A stretch of 64,000 bases of DNA from Corynebacterium tuberculostearicum (GCF_016894265.1 NZ_CP069791.1:434001-498000), one strand, 5' to 3'. Positions 34,050 to 43,502 are shown, numbered from the stretch's first letter. Made by a program: numbers and translations. The notes: generated by a model not told the origin, from the letters alone.

Positions 34050-36317
34050 ATGTTTGATCTCGCCAGAATCGGCGCGGGCTTGCCCGTAGCCGAGACCATC
34101 GAATCGCTGCCGAGCACCGGAAACGTAGTTATTCAGGCCCCGCCCGGTACGGGTAAAACCACGCTCGTGCCACCGGCGCTAGCCAATCATGCCGCCGGGC
34201 GCGGCAAGGTCATCGTCACCGCCCCGCGCCGTGTGGCCGTGCGTGCGGCCGCGCAGCGCTTGAGTACCCTCAGCGGCACCCCGGACAAGGTTGGCTTTGC
34301 CATCCGCGGCGAGTCCCGCAAGGGCAGCGAGGTCGAGTTCGTCACGCCCGGTGTGCTGCTGCGCCGCCTGCTGAAGGATCCGGAGCTCGAGGGCGTAGCC
34401 GCCGTTGCCATCGACGAGGTCCACGAGCGCCAGCTTGATACGGATCTGGTGCTGGGCATGTGCCTGGAACTAGCCGAGCTACGCGAGGACTTCCGCGTCA
34501 TCGCCATGTCCGCCACCGTGGATGCGCAGCGCTTTTCCCAGCTCATGGACGCCCCCGTCCACGTCACCGAGGCAGTCACCCACCCGCTCGATATCCACTA
34601 CGCCCCCATGCCGGGCAGGGCGGCGGGGGCGAGGGAGTTTTACGGGGACGTCGCCAAGCAAGCAGCCCGCCAGCACGAATCAACGCTGGTCTTTGTGCCC
34701 GGCGTGCGCGAGGTGAACCTCGTGTGCGAGGCGCTGGACGGCCATAATGTTTTCCCGCTGCACGGCAAGCAAACCACCGCGGAGCAAGACGCCGCGCTGT
34801 ATACCGAGGAGCGGCGCATCGTCGTGGCTACCTCCATCGCGGAGTCCTCGCTTACCGTGCCGGGCGTGCGCGTAGTGGTGGATGCCGGGCTCTCCCGCGT
34901 TCCCCGGCGCGATGCGCAGCGTGGCATGTCCGGGCTGGTGACGGTGTCTACCTCGAAGTCGAGTGCCGATCAGCGCGCTGGTCGTGCCGGCCGTGAGGCG
35001 CCTGGCACCGTCATTCGCTGCTACTCGCAGGATGATTACCAGCACTTTTCTCCGCATACCACCCCGGAGATCTTGTCCGCGGATCTGACCCAGGCCGCGC
35101 TATTTCTGGACTGCTGGGGCGCAGGCCCGGACTTCCCGTTGCTCGATCCGCCGCCAGCCCCGGCCCTTGCGGCCGCGCACGCCACCCTTGAGCGCATTGG
35201 TGCCACGCAGGAGCTCGCCCTCCTGCCCACCGATCCGCGCCTCGGCGCCTCCTTGCTCCGGCACGGCAGTCAGGCCGCGCCCATTATTGCCTCGCTTGCC
35301 GACGCCCCCTTAACCCCCAACCTCACCCGTCACCGCCCACCTCAAAAAGAGGTCAAGCGGCTCGCCCGCCTCGTCGACGATTTCGGCCCCGCCGATCCCG
35401 GCGAGGTCGTCGCCACCGCCTTTCCCGAGCAGGTTGCCAAGCGCGTGGGCGAGGATTACCTGCTGGCCAGCGGCACCCGCGCACGGCTGCTGGACAACTC
35501 GGGCCTGGCCGGCGCCCCGTGGCTCGCCATCGCGGAGGTATCCCTGTCCAACGCGGGCAATGCCATCATCCGCTCGGCCGCGCGCATCGAGGAAACCGCA
35601 GCCCTCGAGACCATCGGCGTCACCGAGGAGACCCGCGCCTTCCTGCGCGATGGTCGCGTGCGCGGCGTCAAGGTCAAGGCTGCGGGCGCCATCACGCTCT
35701 CTGAAACCCCAGTCAAGGTCACCGGCCCCGCGGCCGAGGAAGCCCTTGCCGCCGGCATCCGCGAGGAAGGGTTGGGGCTTTTCACCTTCAGCGAGAAAGC
35801 CCAAAACTTAAAAGACCGTTTGCGCCACCTGCACGCCCACTATGGCAAGCCGTGGCCCGATGTCGATTCCGCGGATCCCGCCGAGTGGCTCGGGCCCGAG
35901 CTCCACCGCATTGCGGAGGGCACTCCCGCTGCCAAGCTCGACATGTACCCCGCGCTGCAACGCCTTCTGCCCTGGCCGGAAGCCACCCATCTGGACGATC
36001 TCGCTCCCGAGCGCCTTCCGGTTCCCTCCGGCCGTGATGCCGCCATCGATTGGTCCGGCGATCGCCCCGTGGTCCACATCAAGCTGCAGGAATGCTTCGG
36101 CTTGGCCGAATCCCCCGAATACTGCGGCCACCGTGTGCAATTCCACCTGCTCTCCCCCGCCGGCCGCCCGCTCGCGGTAACCGATGATCTTGCCAGCTTC
36201 TGGTCCGGCCCTTATGCCGGTGTGCGCGCCGATATGCGCGGGCGCTACCCCAAGCACCCATGGCCCGAGGATCCGTGGAATGCCGTTGCTACCGCGCGCA
36301 CTAAAAACCGGATGTAG
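34050..36317 (+). CDS. hrpB: ATP-dependent RNA helicase HrpB
   Basis: 755-aa DExH-box helicase. Walker A is APPGTGKTTL near residue 36; motif II reads DEVH in AIDEVHERQLD; motif III is SAT in AMSATVD; motif VI is QRAGRAGR. The helicase core is followed by the HrpB-specific C-terminal domain (RYPKHPWPEDPW near the end). Role unclear in most bacteria. The start directly follows the acetyltransferase stop, so the two are cotranscribed; its stop abuts the stop of the convergent TSUP gene. Confidence 0.92.
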   Translation: MFDLARIGAGLPVAETIESLPSTGNVVIQAPPGTGKTTLVPPALANHAAGRGKVIVTAPRRVAVRAAAQRLSTLSGTPDKVGFAIRGESRKGSEVEFVTPGVLLRRLLKDPELEGVAAVAIDEVHERQLDTDLVLGMCLELAELREDFRVIAMSATVDAQRFSQLMDAPVHVTEAVTHPLDIHYAPMPGRAAGAREFYGDVAKQAARQHESTLVFVPGVREVNLVCEALDGHNVFPLHGKQTTAEQDAALYTEERRIVVATSIAESSLTVPGVRVVVDAGLSRVPRRDAQRGMSGLVTVSTSKSSADQRAGRAGREAPGTVIRCYSQDDYQHFSPHTTPEILSADLTQAALFLDCWGAGPDFPLLDPPPAPALAAAHATLERIGATQELALLPTDPRLGASLLRHGSQAAPIIASLADAPLTPNLTRHRPPQKEVKRLARLVDDFGPADPGEVVATAFPEQVAKRVGEDYLLASGTRARLLDNSGLAGAPWLAIAEVSLSNAGNAIIRSAARIEETAALETIGVTEETRAFLRDGRVRGVKVKAAGAITLSETPVKVTGPAAEEALAAGIREEGLGLFTFSEKAQNLKDRLRHLHAHYGKPWPDVDSADPAEWLGPELHRIAEGTPAAKLDMYPALQRLLPWPEATHLDDLAPERLPVPSGRDAAIDWSGDRPVVHIKLQECFGLAESPEYCGHRVQFHLLSPAGRPLAVTDDLASFWSGPYAGVRADMRGRYPKHPWPEDPWNAVATARTKNRM

Positions 36318-37100
36318 CTAACCCCACTGCTGCCAGCCCAGGTAGCAGCTCATGACCACGACCAGGGTAAGCAAGGCGTAGCGGATGAATTTGGCACCGC
36401 CACCAAGTACGGTACGAGCGCCGAGAAGTGCGCCGGCGATATTGGCTACGCCGAGCACAATGCCGAGCGTCCACCACACGTGCCCGCCAATAATAAATAC
36501 GATAAGCGCACCTAAGTTGGTAGCGGTATTGACTACCTTGGCCATGGCCGCAGAGGTCAAGAAATTCTGCGCAAAAATAGAGGTGAAGGCCATGATCAAA
36601 AACATTCCGGTACCCGGACCGAAGATGCCATCATAAAAGGAAATGATGCCGGAGAGCACCAAGACCACGACGGTCCGCCAACCACCACGGGTACCGGCCG
36701 AGTCGCTACTGCCAAAATCTGGCTTGAAGGCAACGAAGACGCCCACGGCCACCATGAGCACGATGATGATGGGGCGCATGATGTCTTTATCGAGGCTCGA
36801 GGCCACGCTGGCCCCCAACCCGGAGCAGACCAGCGCGATAAGGATGAAGCGCGCCATTTCTGCCTTGTCCAGCTTCACCTTGCGCGCAAGGGTCACAGCT
36901 GCCGAGCCGGTGCCGGTTACCGCGGCGAGCTTGCTAGTGCCCAAAGCGGCGGCCGGAGCAAGGCCCGGCAGGACCGCCAGCAGCATCGGGATCAGGATCA
37001 ATCCGCCACCACCAATGACCGCATCGACCCACCCCGCGGCCGCGGTACCAAAGAAGAGAATTATCCACTGCACCACATCGATTTCCATGCCCCCGATCAT
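36318..37100 (-). CDS. TSUP/TauE-SafE-family sulfite exporter-like transporter
   Basis: 260-aa membrane protein with about eight helices and the duplicated TSUP signature (DAVIGGGGLILIPMLL in the first half, YDGIFGPGTGMFLIMAF in the second). Members move sulfite, sulfonates or other organic anions; the substrate is not predictable. Single gene, convergent with hrpB without any gap. Confidence 0.9.
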   Translation of the reverse strand: MIGGMEIDVVQWIILFFGTAAAGWVDAVIGGGGLILIPMLLAVLPGLAPAAALGTSKLAAVTGTGSAAVTLARKVKLDKAEMARFILIALVCSGLGASVASSLDKDIMRPIIIVLMVAVGVFVAFKPDFGSSDSAGTRGGWRTVVVLVLSGIISFYDGIFGPGTGMFLIMAFTSIFAQNFLTSAAMAKVVNTATNLGALIVFIIGGHVWWTLGIVLGVANIAGALLGARTVLGGGAKFIRYALLTLVVVMSCYLGWQQWG

Positions 37101-37201
37101 AAATCTTGAATGATGTAAGGTGATAACCCGTCTACCGCCCTCTCCGTAGTAGAGCAGAAAGAGGCACTATACTTTTGTCGCAGCAGAACTAGGAGGCTCG
37201 C

Positions 37202-38293
37202 ATGGCCGCACAGCAGGAAGGCACCGGGCTTAGTGCCCATACCGTGGCACGGTGGGCCATTGTTGTTCCGGCATCGGTCGTACTGGGCTGGCTTTTTAGC
37301 ATGTGGCACGTACCTGCGGCTTGGATCTTGGCAGCGATCCTCTCCTCCGGCGCCATGGCGCTTTTTACTGGGGAAGATCTGCGCGTGAACCGCAGTTTTT
37401 ATAGCATGTCGCGTGGATTTATCGGCATAATGGCTGCGATCCCGCTGACCGTGGTGCCGGTGGGCCAATTGCTTGGCTTCCTGCCTGCCGCCCTGACGAT
37501 GTCCTTTGTCACACTGATGGTAGGCGTTATCGGCGGCCAACTCTTACACCGCGCGCAGCCGCGCGATGTGTCCTCAGAGACAGGAATTTTGTCCATGTTG
37601 CCCGGTGGTGCCTCGCTGATGCCCGCGCTTGCCGACGAACTCGGTGCCGACTTCCGCTACGTCGCCCTCGCCCAATACCTGCGCCTCTTAGTAGTCTCGG
37701 TATCGCTACCCGCCGTGGTCGTCTTATTGGACACGCCCGCCGGCGAGGGGGCAGATCTTTCAGTCGACGGGGAAACCACGTGGTGGATAGTTGCCCTAGT
37801 GGTTGTCATTGCTTGCATAGGAGAAAAGGTAGGCAAGTTCCTCCATCTCCCCGCCGCCGCGGTGCTCGGCCCCTTACTGCTGACGGTTCTAGCCTCTTTC
37901 GTGTTGCCGGAGGGTCACACGCTCGAGCCGCTCTACGCCTTTAAAGTGATGGCGTTTTTGTCCATCGGCTGGGTCTGCGGTGGCGGGCTTTCGCTGCCCG
38001 CGCTCAAGGCCTTTGCCAAGCAATTGCCTGCCACGGTTCTTTTCATCGTGGTCATCATCGGCATCTGCGCGGCCACCGCCTGGCCGCTGACCATGTGGCT
38101 GCACATCACCTACTTTGAGGCCTACCTGGCCACCAGCCCCGGCGCGCTGGAAACGGTGCTCGCTCTCTCAGCGGAGGGCGGGGCGGGCCCAGCGGTCATC
38201 GCGGTACAGCTCACCCGTCTCATCGGGGTGCTCGTCGTCGCTGGTTATTTGCCACAGCTGCTGCGGCTGGCCCAGCGGCTGCTGCGCCGCTAG
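37202..38293 (+). CDS. AbrB-family membrane protein
   Basis: 363-aa polytopic membrane protein with two repeats of the AbrB (ammonia-monooxygenase-like, PF05145) fold; GILSMLPGGASLMPALADELGADFRYVALAQYLRLLVV and SPGALETVLALSAEGGAG are the two characteristic segments (shown here as family signature regions). Function in the family is unproven. A strong AGGAGG lies 6 bases before the ATG. Its stop overlaps the stop of the convergent DUF885 gene. Confidence 0.88.
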   Translation: MAAQQEGTGLSAHTVARWAIVVPASVVLGWLFSMWHVPAAWILAAILSSGAMALFTGEDLRVNRSFYSMSRGFIGIMAAIPLTVVPVGQLLGFLPAALTMSFVTLMVGVIGGQLLHRAQPRDVSSETGILSMLPGGASLMPALADELGADFRYVALAQYLRLLVVSVSLPAVVVLLDTPAGEGADLSVDGETTWWIVALVVVIACIGEKVGKFLHLPAAAVLGPLLLTVLASFVLPEGHTLEPLYAFKVMAFLSIGWVCGGGLSLPALKAFAKQLPATVLFIVVIIGICAATAWPLTMWLHITYFEAYLATSPGALETVLALSAEGGAGPAVIAVQLTRLIGVLVVAGYLPQLLRLAQRLLRR

Positions 38294-39960
38294 TTGTCCA
38301 AGACGGCCTCGCGCAGGACGGACATCGGCACGGAGCCAAGGGCGAGGGCCTCGGAGTGGAACTCGCGCGCGCTCATGCCCTGCTTCTCGGCCGCGGCGCG
38401 GGTCTCCTGCCACAGGCGCTGCCCCAATGCATAGGACGGCGCCTGGCCCGGCCAGCCGAGGTAGCGATTGACCTCAAAGTTGAGGTTCGCATCATCCATA
38501 GCGGTGTTCTCACGCATGAAGGTCTTCACGTGCGCCTTGTCCCACACGCCGGACGTCGAGCAATCCGGCAACTGCTTGCCCAAGTGCAATCCGATGTCCA
38601 CGACCACGCGGGCGGCGCGCAGGCGCTGCGCATCCAACATGCCCATGCGGAAGCCCGGATCGTCCATGTAGCCCAGCTCGGCCATGAGCTGTTCGGCGTA
38701 GAGCGCCCAACCCTCGCCATGACCAGAGTTCCACGTCACCGCGCGGCGCCACAGATTGAGATCTTCTTGCACCAGCGCGGAGCCGAGCTGCAGGTGGTGG
38801 CCTGGCACGCCCTCGTGGTGGACGGTGGTCAGCTCCTGCCAGGTGTGGAAGGTGTCCTGGCCCTCTGGCACGGACCACCACATGCGGCCCGGGCGGGAGA
38901 AGTCATCGCTCGGCGGAGTATAGAAGATGCCGCCGGTGCCGGCTGGATCGATGCAGCACTCGATCTCTTCTACTTCCTCCGGAATATCGAATTCCTTGCC
39001 GTTGAGCTCGGCAATGACGCCATCGGCGGTGGACTGCATCCACTCCACCAGCGCATCGGTGCCGCGCAGGGTGTAGCGGTCCTCGTGGTTGAGCTTGCGC
39101 ATCGCCGAGCGCACCGAGCACTCAGAGCCGTAGAGCTCGTGGGCGATCTTTTCCTGCTCCGCGCGCAGGCTACGCACCTGGTCCAGGCCCCACTCATAGG
39201 CCTCGTCGAGGTCGACGGCATCGCCCACAAAGAGCTTGGAAAAACGCTCGTAGCGCTCGCGGCCCACGGCGTCCTTGGTGGGCGCCTGGGGCTGCAGTTC
39301 ATTGGAGAGCCAATCGGAGAACTCGCCAAAGGCCTCCTTGGCCTGCTGCACCTCGGCGGAGTCGGCGTCGAGGCCGAGGGACTCGAGCATCGAGTCGGCG
39401 TCGGCAAGCCGCTCGCACTGCACAATGACCTCAGAGATCTGGCGGTGCGGTGCCACCATGCCGTGGGAGGCCGCCTCCTCCAAGGAGCTGCGGTATCCGG
39501 CCAGGGAGGTCTTCACCTTGGACAGGCGGGAGCGGATGGCATCGCGGTCCTCGTCCGTATCCTGCGGCATGAGCAGCAGGGTATCGCGGATGGTCTGCAC
39601 CGGGGAGGCGATGTTATTCAGGCAGCGTACATCCTCGCTGTGGTGGTGCAGATCGAGGTCAAGGCAGAGGCGATCGCGCAGGACGGCCGCGGTGACATAG
39701 TCCACGTCATCAAAGTCATCCTCATCATCGGACTCATCGGTGGTGTCATCCAGGGCATCCAGGTCCGCGACCATTTCGCGGGTGCGGTCTGCGATGGCGG
39801 TGAAGTACTCGGGGGAGAAATCCTGCAATTCGCCCTCGTAGCCGTCAATGCCCCACGCGGTGGCATCGGTGGGGGAAAGCTCGGCTAGGTCGTGAACGAA
39901 GTTATCGCACGAAGCGTCCAGTAGAGAGGGCTGGCGCTTAGCGGTCTGCTCAGAACTCAT
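38290..39960 (-). CDS. DUF885-family zinc peptidase-like protein
   Basis: 556-aa protein with the DUF885 motif HHEGVPGHHLQ, an HExxxGHH variant of a zinc-binding site, and a conserved C-terminal WPGQAPSYALGQRLW. Family members are predicted metallopeptidases, some acting on peptides or amides; function unverified. The ATG at 39960 (MSSEQTAKRQ) is preferred over 39999. No signal peptide, so cytoplasmic. Convergent with the AbrB-like gene; the stop codons overlap. Confidence 0.88.
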   Translation of the reverse strand: MSSEQTAKRQPSLLDASCDNFVHDLAELSPTDATAWGIDGYEGELQDFSPEYFTAIADRTREMVADLDALDDTTDESDDEDDFDDVDYVTAAVLRDRLCLDLDLHHHSEDVRCLNNIASPVQTIRDTLLLMPQDTDEDRDAIRSRLSKVKTSLAGYRSSLEEAASHGMVAPHRQISEVIVQCERLADADSMLESLGLDADSAEVQQAKEAFGEFSDWLSNELQPQAPTKDAVGRERYERFSKLFVGDAVDLDEAYEWGLDQVRSLRAEQEKIAHELYGSECSVRSAMRKLNHEDRYTLRGTDALVEWMQSTADGVIAELNGKEFDIPEEVEEIECCIDPAGTGGIFYTPPSDDFSRPGRMWWSVPEGQDTFHTWQELTTVHHEGVPGHHLQLGSALVQEDLNLWRRAVTWNSGHGEGWALYAEQLMAELGYMDDPGFRMGMLDAQRLRAARVVVDIGLHLGKQLPDCSTSGVWDKAHVKTFMRENTAMDDANLNFEVNRYLGWPGQAPSYALGQRLWQETRAAAEKQGMSAREFHSEALALGSVPMSVLREAVLDN

Positions 39961-40029
39961 AACGAGGAAGTCTATCCCTAAGTATCGCCTATAGGCCACC
40001 CGGGCGGGCTGAAGTTGCGAACTTGTTAA

Positions 40030-40599
40030 CTAATCGTTGTCCCACTTTGTTCCGGGGTAGCTCCAGCCGCTGAATTTATCCAGGATATCCTGCGGTTTCT
40101 CCTCCATCACCAAGGCGTCGACAAAACGCGGCAGGATGAAGCCGGACTCGGCCATGGCGGCGTACATGGCATAGAACGGGCGCCAAAAGTCCTCCGTATT
40201 AACAAGGCCTACCGGGCCGCGGATGTGGCCCAGCTGCTGCAAGGTGAGCACCTCGGTGAGCTCTTCGAGGGTGCCGACGCCGCCGGGGAGGCAAATATAG
40301 GCATCAGCAAGCTGCTCCATGCGGGTCTTGCGCTCAGCCATGGAGCCGACCACCTCAAGGGCGGTCAGGCCGGGGTGGGAAATCTCCAGGTCCACCAGCG
40401 ACTGCGGCATCACGCCGGTGACGGTACCGCCGGCGGCCAGGCAGGCCTCTGCCACCTCGCGCATCAAGCCGATATTGCCGCCGCCGTAAACCAGAGTCAG
40501 GCCGCGTCGGGCCAGCTCCGCGCCCAATTCCTGTGCCGCCTGCGTATAGGCCGGCGAGTTTCCTGTTGCTGAACCACAATAAACCGCTACTGACTGCAT
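40030..40599 (-). CDS. LOG-family (TIGR00730) nucleoside-monophosphate phosphoribohydrolase-like protein
   Basis: 189-aa Rossmann-fold protein of the LONELY GUY type. The signatures GGGNIGLMREVAEA and PGGVGTLEEL are the ribose-5'-monophosphate binding site and the catalytic Glu region. Such proteins cleave cytokinin or purine nucleotides to free base; in actinobacteria some make cytokinins. The start at 40599 has GGAGAGC just before it; longer starts at 40611 and 40635 are less likely. Confidence 0.9.
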   Translation of the reverse strand: MQSVAVYCGSATGNSPAYTQAAQELGAELARRGLTLVYGGGNIGLMREVAEACLAAGGTVTGVMPQSLVDLEISHPGLTALEVVGSMAERKTRMEQLADAYICLPGGVGTLEELTEVLTLQQLGHIRGPVGLVNTEDFWRPFYAMYAAMAESGFILPRFVDALVMEEKPQDILDKFSGWSYPGTKWDND

Positions 40600-40694
40600 G
40601 CTCTCCAGCATAGATATCTGCGCGCCCACCACCACCTTTAGACCATTCGGTACATGGTGAGTTTATGAGATTAGACAAAGCAGTCTGGAATATT

Positions 40695-40700
40695 TATACT
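40695..40700 (+). promoter_or_regulatory. -10 box of a leaderless promoter
   Basis: TATACT ends seven bases before the ATG at 40708, with TAGACA at about 40673-40678 as a plausible -35. Confidence 0.5.
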
Positions 40701-40707
40701 TCTTTTT

Positions 40708-41841
40708 ATGATCAAACCTGGCCCAGTGTTCACGCGCCCCCGCACACCGGCCGCAAAGTGCCTTCATTTGGTGCGCCTGAACCCGATCATCACCCGGAGC
40801 GAGCTGGTGGAAGCCACCGGACTTTCCCAGCCCACCATCACGCGCGCTACTACTTCCCTACTCAACGCGGGCCTCATCCAGGAACGCACCGACCTCACCC
40901 AGTCCCGCGGGCGCGGCCGGCCCACCGTGCCGCTTGAGGCGGCCGATAATGACTGGGCGCTCGGCGGCATTTCCGTGGGCACCAAACAGACCTACATCGG
41001 CCTCTATGACATCAAGGGCCGCACGTTGAGCGAAGAGGAATTGACCACCCCGGTGGCTAACCTCAGCGAGGATGACTTCCTCGAGCACATCATGGCCGGC
41101 ATCAACCGCATGATGACCAACCTGAACCACCGCTTGGTCTCCCTCGGCGTGACCACCTCCGGCACCGTGGATGATAACGGCCTGGTCACCGCGGAAAATC
41201 TCAATTGGCACGGCGTGGACATTGCCGAGCGCCTGCGCTTCCAGTTCGGCGTACCCGTGGTGGTCTCCTCCGTCATCCCGGCCATCCTCGGCTCCGAAAC
41301 CCAGGCGGCCGAGATTGGCACCAGCGAGCGCGTCCTGGTGCTCTTCGCGGACGATTCCATCGGCTCCGCCCTCTCCGTAGAGGACGAGGTCAGCCCCATT
41401 ATTCCCGTGCCTGCGACTCACTCCGAGCTGCTGGGCCACGGCGCGTCCGAGCACCTGCTGGCCACCCAGCACATCCTGGAGGCGATACGCCATGAGGGCG
41501 TGGAGGCAGCCTCGCTTGCCGACGCCGCCCAAGTAGCCGACTCCCACCCCGCCGTCCGCGCCATTTTGGACGAGCGCGCCCGCCAGTTGGGCGCCATCAC
41601 CGCGGAACTGGTCAAGGCCCACTCCCCGGCCACCGTGGTTATCGCCGGCGGCGCGTTTACCGACGACCCGAAGGCCCCCAAGCAATTCGCCGCCACCGTC
41701 CGCGCCTCTGCGGGCGAAGAGTTGCAGCTGCGCATGATCCCCGGCCATAAGGAGATTGTCCGCGCGGTAGCCCGCACCGTGGCCACCGATCAGCTACTGC
41801 GCCAGCCGCTGGATTTGGGCCGCTCACTCCAGCACGCTTAG
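40708..41841 (+). CDS. ROK-family transcriptional regulator
   Basis: 377-aa protein with an N-terminal winged helix (LNPIITRSELVEATGLSQPTITRATTSLLNAG) and a ROK domain. The ROK ATP/sugar motif is imperfect (GVTTSGTVDDNGLV), and the usual cysteine-rich zinc motif is not apparent, so it is more likely a sugar-responsive repressor than a kinase. Translated from a leaderless promoter. The 3' end overlaps the convergent HAD gene by 18 bases. No sugar genes lie nearby to suggest the effector. Confidence 0.85.
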   Translation: MIKPGPVFTRPRTPAAKCLHLVRLNPIITRSELVEATGLSQPTITRATTSLLNAGLIQERTDLTQSRGRGRPTVPLEAADNDWALGGISVGTKQTYIGLYDIKGRTLSEEELTTPVANLSEDDFLEHIMAGINRMMTNLNHRLVSLGVTTSGTVDDNGLVTAENLNWHGVDIAERLRFQFGVPVVVSSVIPAILGSETQAAEIGTSERVLVLFADDSIGSALSVEDEVSPIIPVPATHSELLGHGASEHLLATQHILEAIRHEGVEAASLADAAQVADSHPAVRAILDERARQLGAITAELVKAHSPATVVIAGGAFTDDPKAPKQFAATVRASAGEELQLRMIPGHKEIVRAVARTVATDQLLRQPLDLGRSLQHA

Positions 41842-42420
41842 CACCTCGCGTACCGAGTCGATGCCGCGGAAGAGGTGGGCGTTGAGCCCGCAGTAGTTCG
41901 CGCCTTCCACGTAGTCGATGCGGTCATCAAAAAAGTGCGTATCCTTCGGCTGCGCGGCGAGCGCATCCACGGCCACGCGATAGGCTTCTGGGTGCGGCTT
42001 GGCCACGCCAATATCGCAGCTAAACGTCACCGCCGCGCAGTCCTCGAGCCACGGCTGCTTCTTTCGCACCTGGCCCGCCAGCGTGGTGGGGATATTGGAC
42101 AAGATGCCCACGCTATAGCCTTCCCCGATAAGGCCCTTGACCAGCGCCACCATCTCCGGATCCGCCTCCAGTAGGCCGCTGTTTTCGCACGCTACCGCCT
42201 CCGCGACGGGAACCTCCCCTAGCCCGGCGCGGGCCGCTACCTCGTTCCAGTAGTGGCTATCGCTAAAGATGCCGGCATCGTAGTCTGGCCGATAAAACCC
42301 GTAGGCCTCCCACATCGCCTCTGCATCTGGCGGCGCGAGGAGGCGCTCCAAGTCCGCATGGCTTTCTGGGGTGGCCGGGCGCATGAGCACGCCGTACATA
42401 TCAAAGAGGAGTTTGGGCAT
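41824..42420 (-). CDS. HAD-superfamily hydrolase-like protein
   Basis: 198-aa HAD subfamily IA protein: nucleophile region LLFDMYGV at the N-terminus, Ser/Thr motif ILSNIP, Lys in GVAKPHPEAY, and the acidic motif FFDDRIDYVEGA. The second Asp of the usual DxD loop is replaced by Tyr (DMY), so the general acid is missing and activity may be altered or restricted, as in other DxG/DxN-type HADs. Convergent with the ROK gene. Confidence 0.85.
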   Translation of the reverse strand: MPKLLFDMYGVLMRPATPESHADLERLLAPPDAEAMWEAYGFYRPDYDAGIFSDSHYWNEVAARAGLGEVPVAEAVACENSGLLEADPEMVALVKGLIGEGYSVGILSNIPTTLAGQVRKKQPWLEDCAAVTFSCDIGVAKPHPEAYRVAVDALAAQPKDTHFFDDRIDYVEGANYCGLNAHLFRGIDSVREVLSVLE

Positions 42421-42433
42421 AACGGGGGCCAGT

Positions 42434-42787
42434 TTAGGCGCGTTTCGGCGCTTGGGTCAGCACGGCTACGATCCCCACGCCCGCACCAGCGACAAAGAGA
42501 GGCAGCATCGCAGGAGCCTGGTCCATGGACAGAGCGAAGATGCCGCCGATGGCACCGAGGAGCAGCATGCCGCCGAGGCTGTAGAGCGAGCGCGTGACTA
42601 CCCCACGCTTTCCGGCGACGCCATAAACCAGCAGGGCGAGCCCGGCGAATGGGCCGAGCATCAGCGCCGCAGTGGTCAGAAATACCCCCAAGGCCATGTG
42701 CGTGGACATGATTGCCGCTCCCACGATGAGAAAGAGCGCCAGAACTAACAGGGTTATGGCGCACGAAGCCTTGCGTTGCGTTGACAT
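42434..42787 (-). CDS. small membrane protein, unknown
   Basis: 117-aa protein with four predicted helices from ATG 42787; a longer frame from 42820 would begin inside a hairpin and is unlikely. I do not recognise it. Its ribosome-binding site (GGGAGGA) is the 3' arm of the hairpin that follows the ferritin gene. It lies between the ferritin and HAD genes, same strand as both. Confidence 0.7.
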   Translation of the reverse strand: MSTQRKASCAITLLVLALFLIVGAAIMSTHMALGVFLTTAALMLGPFAGLALLVYGVAGKRGVVTRSLYSLGGMLLLGAIGGIFALSMDQAPAMLPLFVAGAGVGIVAVLTQAPKRA

Positions 42788-42792
42788 AGAAA

Positions 42793-42830
42793 CAATCCTC
42801 CCACCGCACCGCAGTGCCATGGGAGGATTG
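42793..42830 (-). terminator. ferritin terminator whose 3' arm is the next gene's Shine-Dalgarno
   Basis: Perfect 11-bp stem (42793-42803 with 42820-42830), 16-base loop. On the minus strand TTTCT and then the ATG of the downstream gene follow. The arm contains GGGAGGA, so when folded it both stops transcription after ftn and hides the ribosome-binding site. Confidence 0.65.
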
Positions 42831-42869
42831 AGCTAAATCTTGATGGGTTTGTTATTCACCCACGCGCGC

Positions 42870-43370
42870 TTAGGCAGCGCCGCCATCGGGGCGGCCAGCC
42901 AGGCGCTCATCGATGCGCAGCAGACCAGAGCCGTCATTGCCCACCAGCTTGATCTGGTCCAGAATCTCAGAAACGGTAGCTTCTTCCTCCACCTGCTCGC
43001 TCAGGAACCAGTCAACGAGCTGGCGGGATTCCAGATCCTGTGCGTCTAGCGCCGCGCGGGCGATGGTGCGGATCTCCTCGGACACCTTCTGCTCGTGCTC
43101 GAGGGAAGCCTGGAAGGCATCCTGCGGGTTAGCGGCCTTGACGGAGCCAACCGGGATGTCATTGAGCTCTACGCGGTAACCGCGGGAGAGCAAGTGGTCC
43201 GCAATCTTCTCGGCGTGCTCGCGCTCCTCCGCAGCCTGGCCCATGAACCAATCACGCATGCCCGGGAAGGAGAGGTTATCCATCTCGAAGGCCAGCTGGG
43301 TGTAGACCATGGAAGCGCCGTATTCGCTAATAACCTGGTCATTCAACAGGGTTTGCAGCTTCTCGTCCAT
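42870..43370 (-). CDS. ftn: ferritin
   Basis: 166-aa non-haem iron-storage protein of the FtnA type. The ferroxidase residues are visible in order: Glu in SEYGAS, the ExxH unit in EEREHAEK, and later Glu in SLEHEQKVSEEI and SEQVEEEATV. The length is typical. GAAAGG lies before the ATG. Corynebacterial ftn is known to be under DtxR control; a DtxR-like box occurs about 115 bases upstream at 43485-43502. Confidence 0.95.
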   Translation of the reverse strand: MDEKLQTLLNDQVISEYGASMVYTQLAFEMDNLSFPGMRDWFMGQAAEEREHAEKIADHLLSRGYRVELNDIPVGSVKAANPQDAFQASLEHEQKVSEEIRTIARAALDAQDLESRQLVDWFLSEQVEEEATVSEILDQIKLVGNDGSGLLRIDERLAGRPDGGAA

Positions 43371-43484
43371 CGTAAAAACCTTTCTGTGTGGGGAAATTAA
43401 TTAGTGCTAAGCACCACACTACCGAAGATTCTCCCGCGATCCAGCAAGGCCTACTTAAGTAAACTTGCACGTCATTATGCTTTT

Positions 43485-43502
43485 TTAGATTGGATAACCT
43501 AA
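43485..43502 (-). promoter_or_regulatory. weak DtxR-like box upstream of ferritin
   Basis: On the minus strand TTAGGTTATCCAATCTAA shares the full left half-site of the DtxR consensus TTAGGTTAG-S-CTAACCTAA but only part of the right. Distance from the ftn start suits activation rather than repression. Confidence 0.4.

Noticed and set aside
38356..39888. 510-codon open frame opposite the DUF885 gene
   Set aside because: Antisense shadow without domain or start signal.
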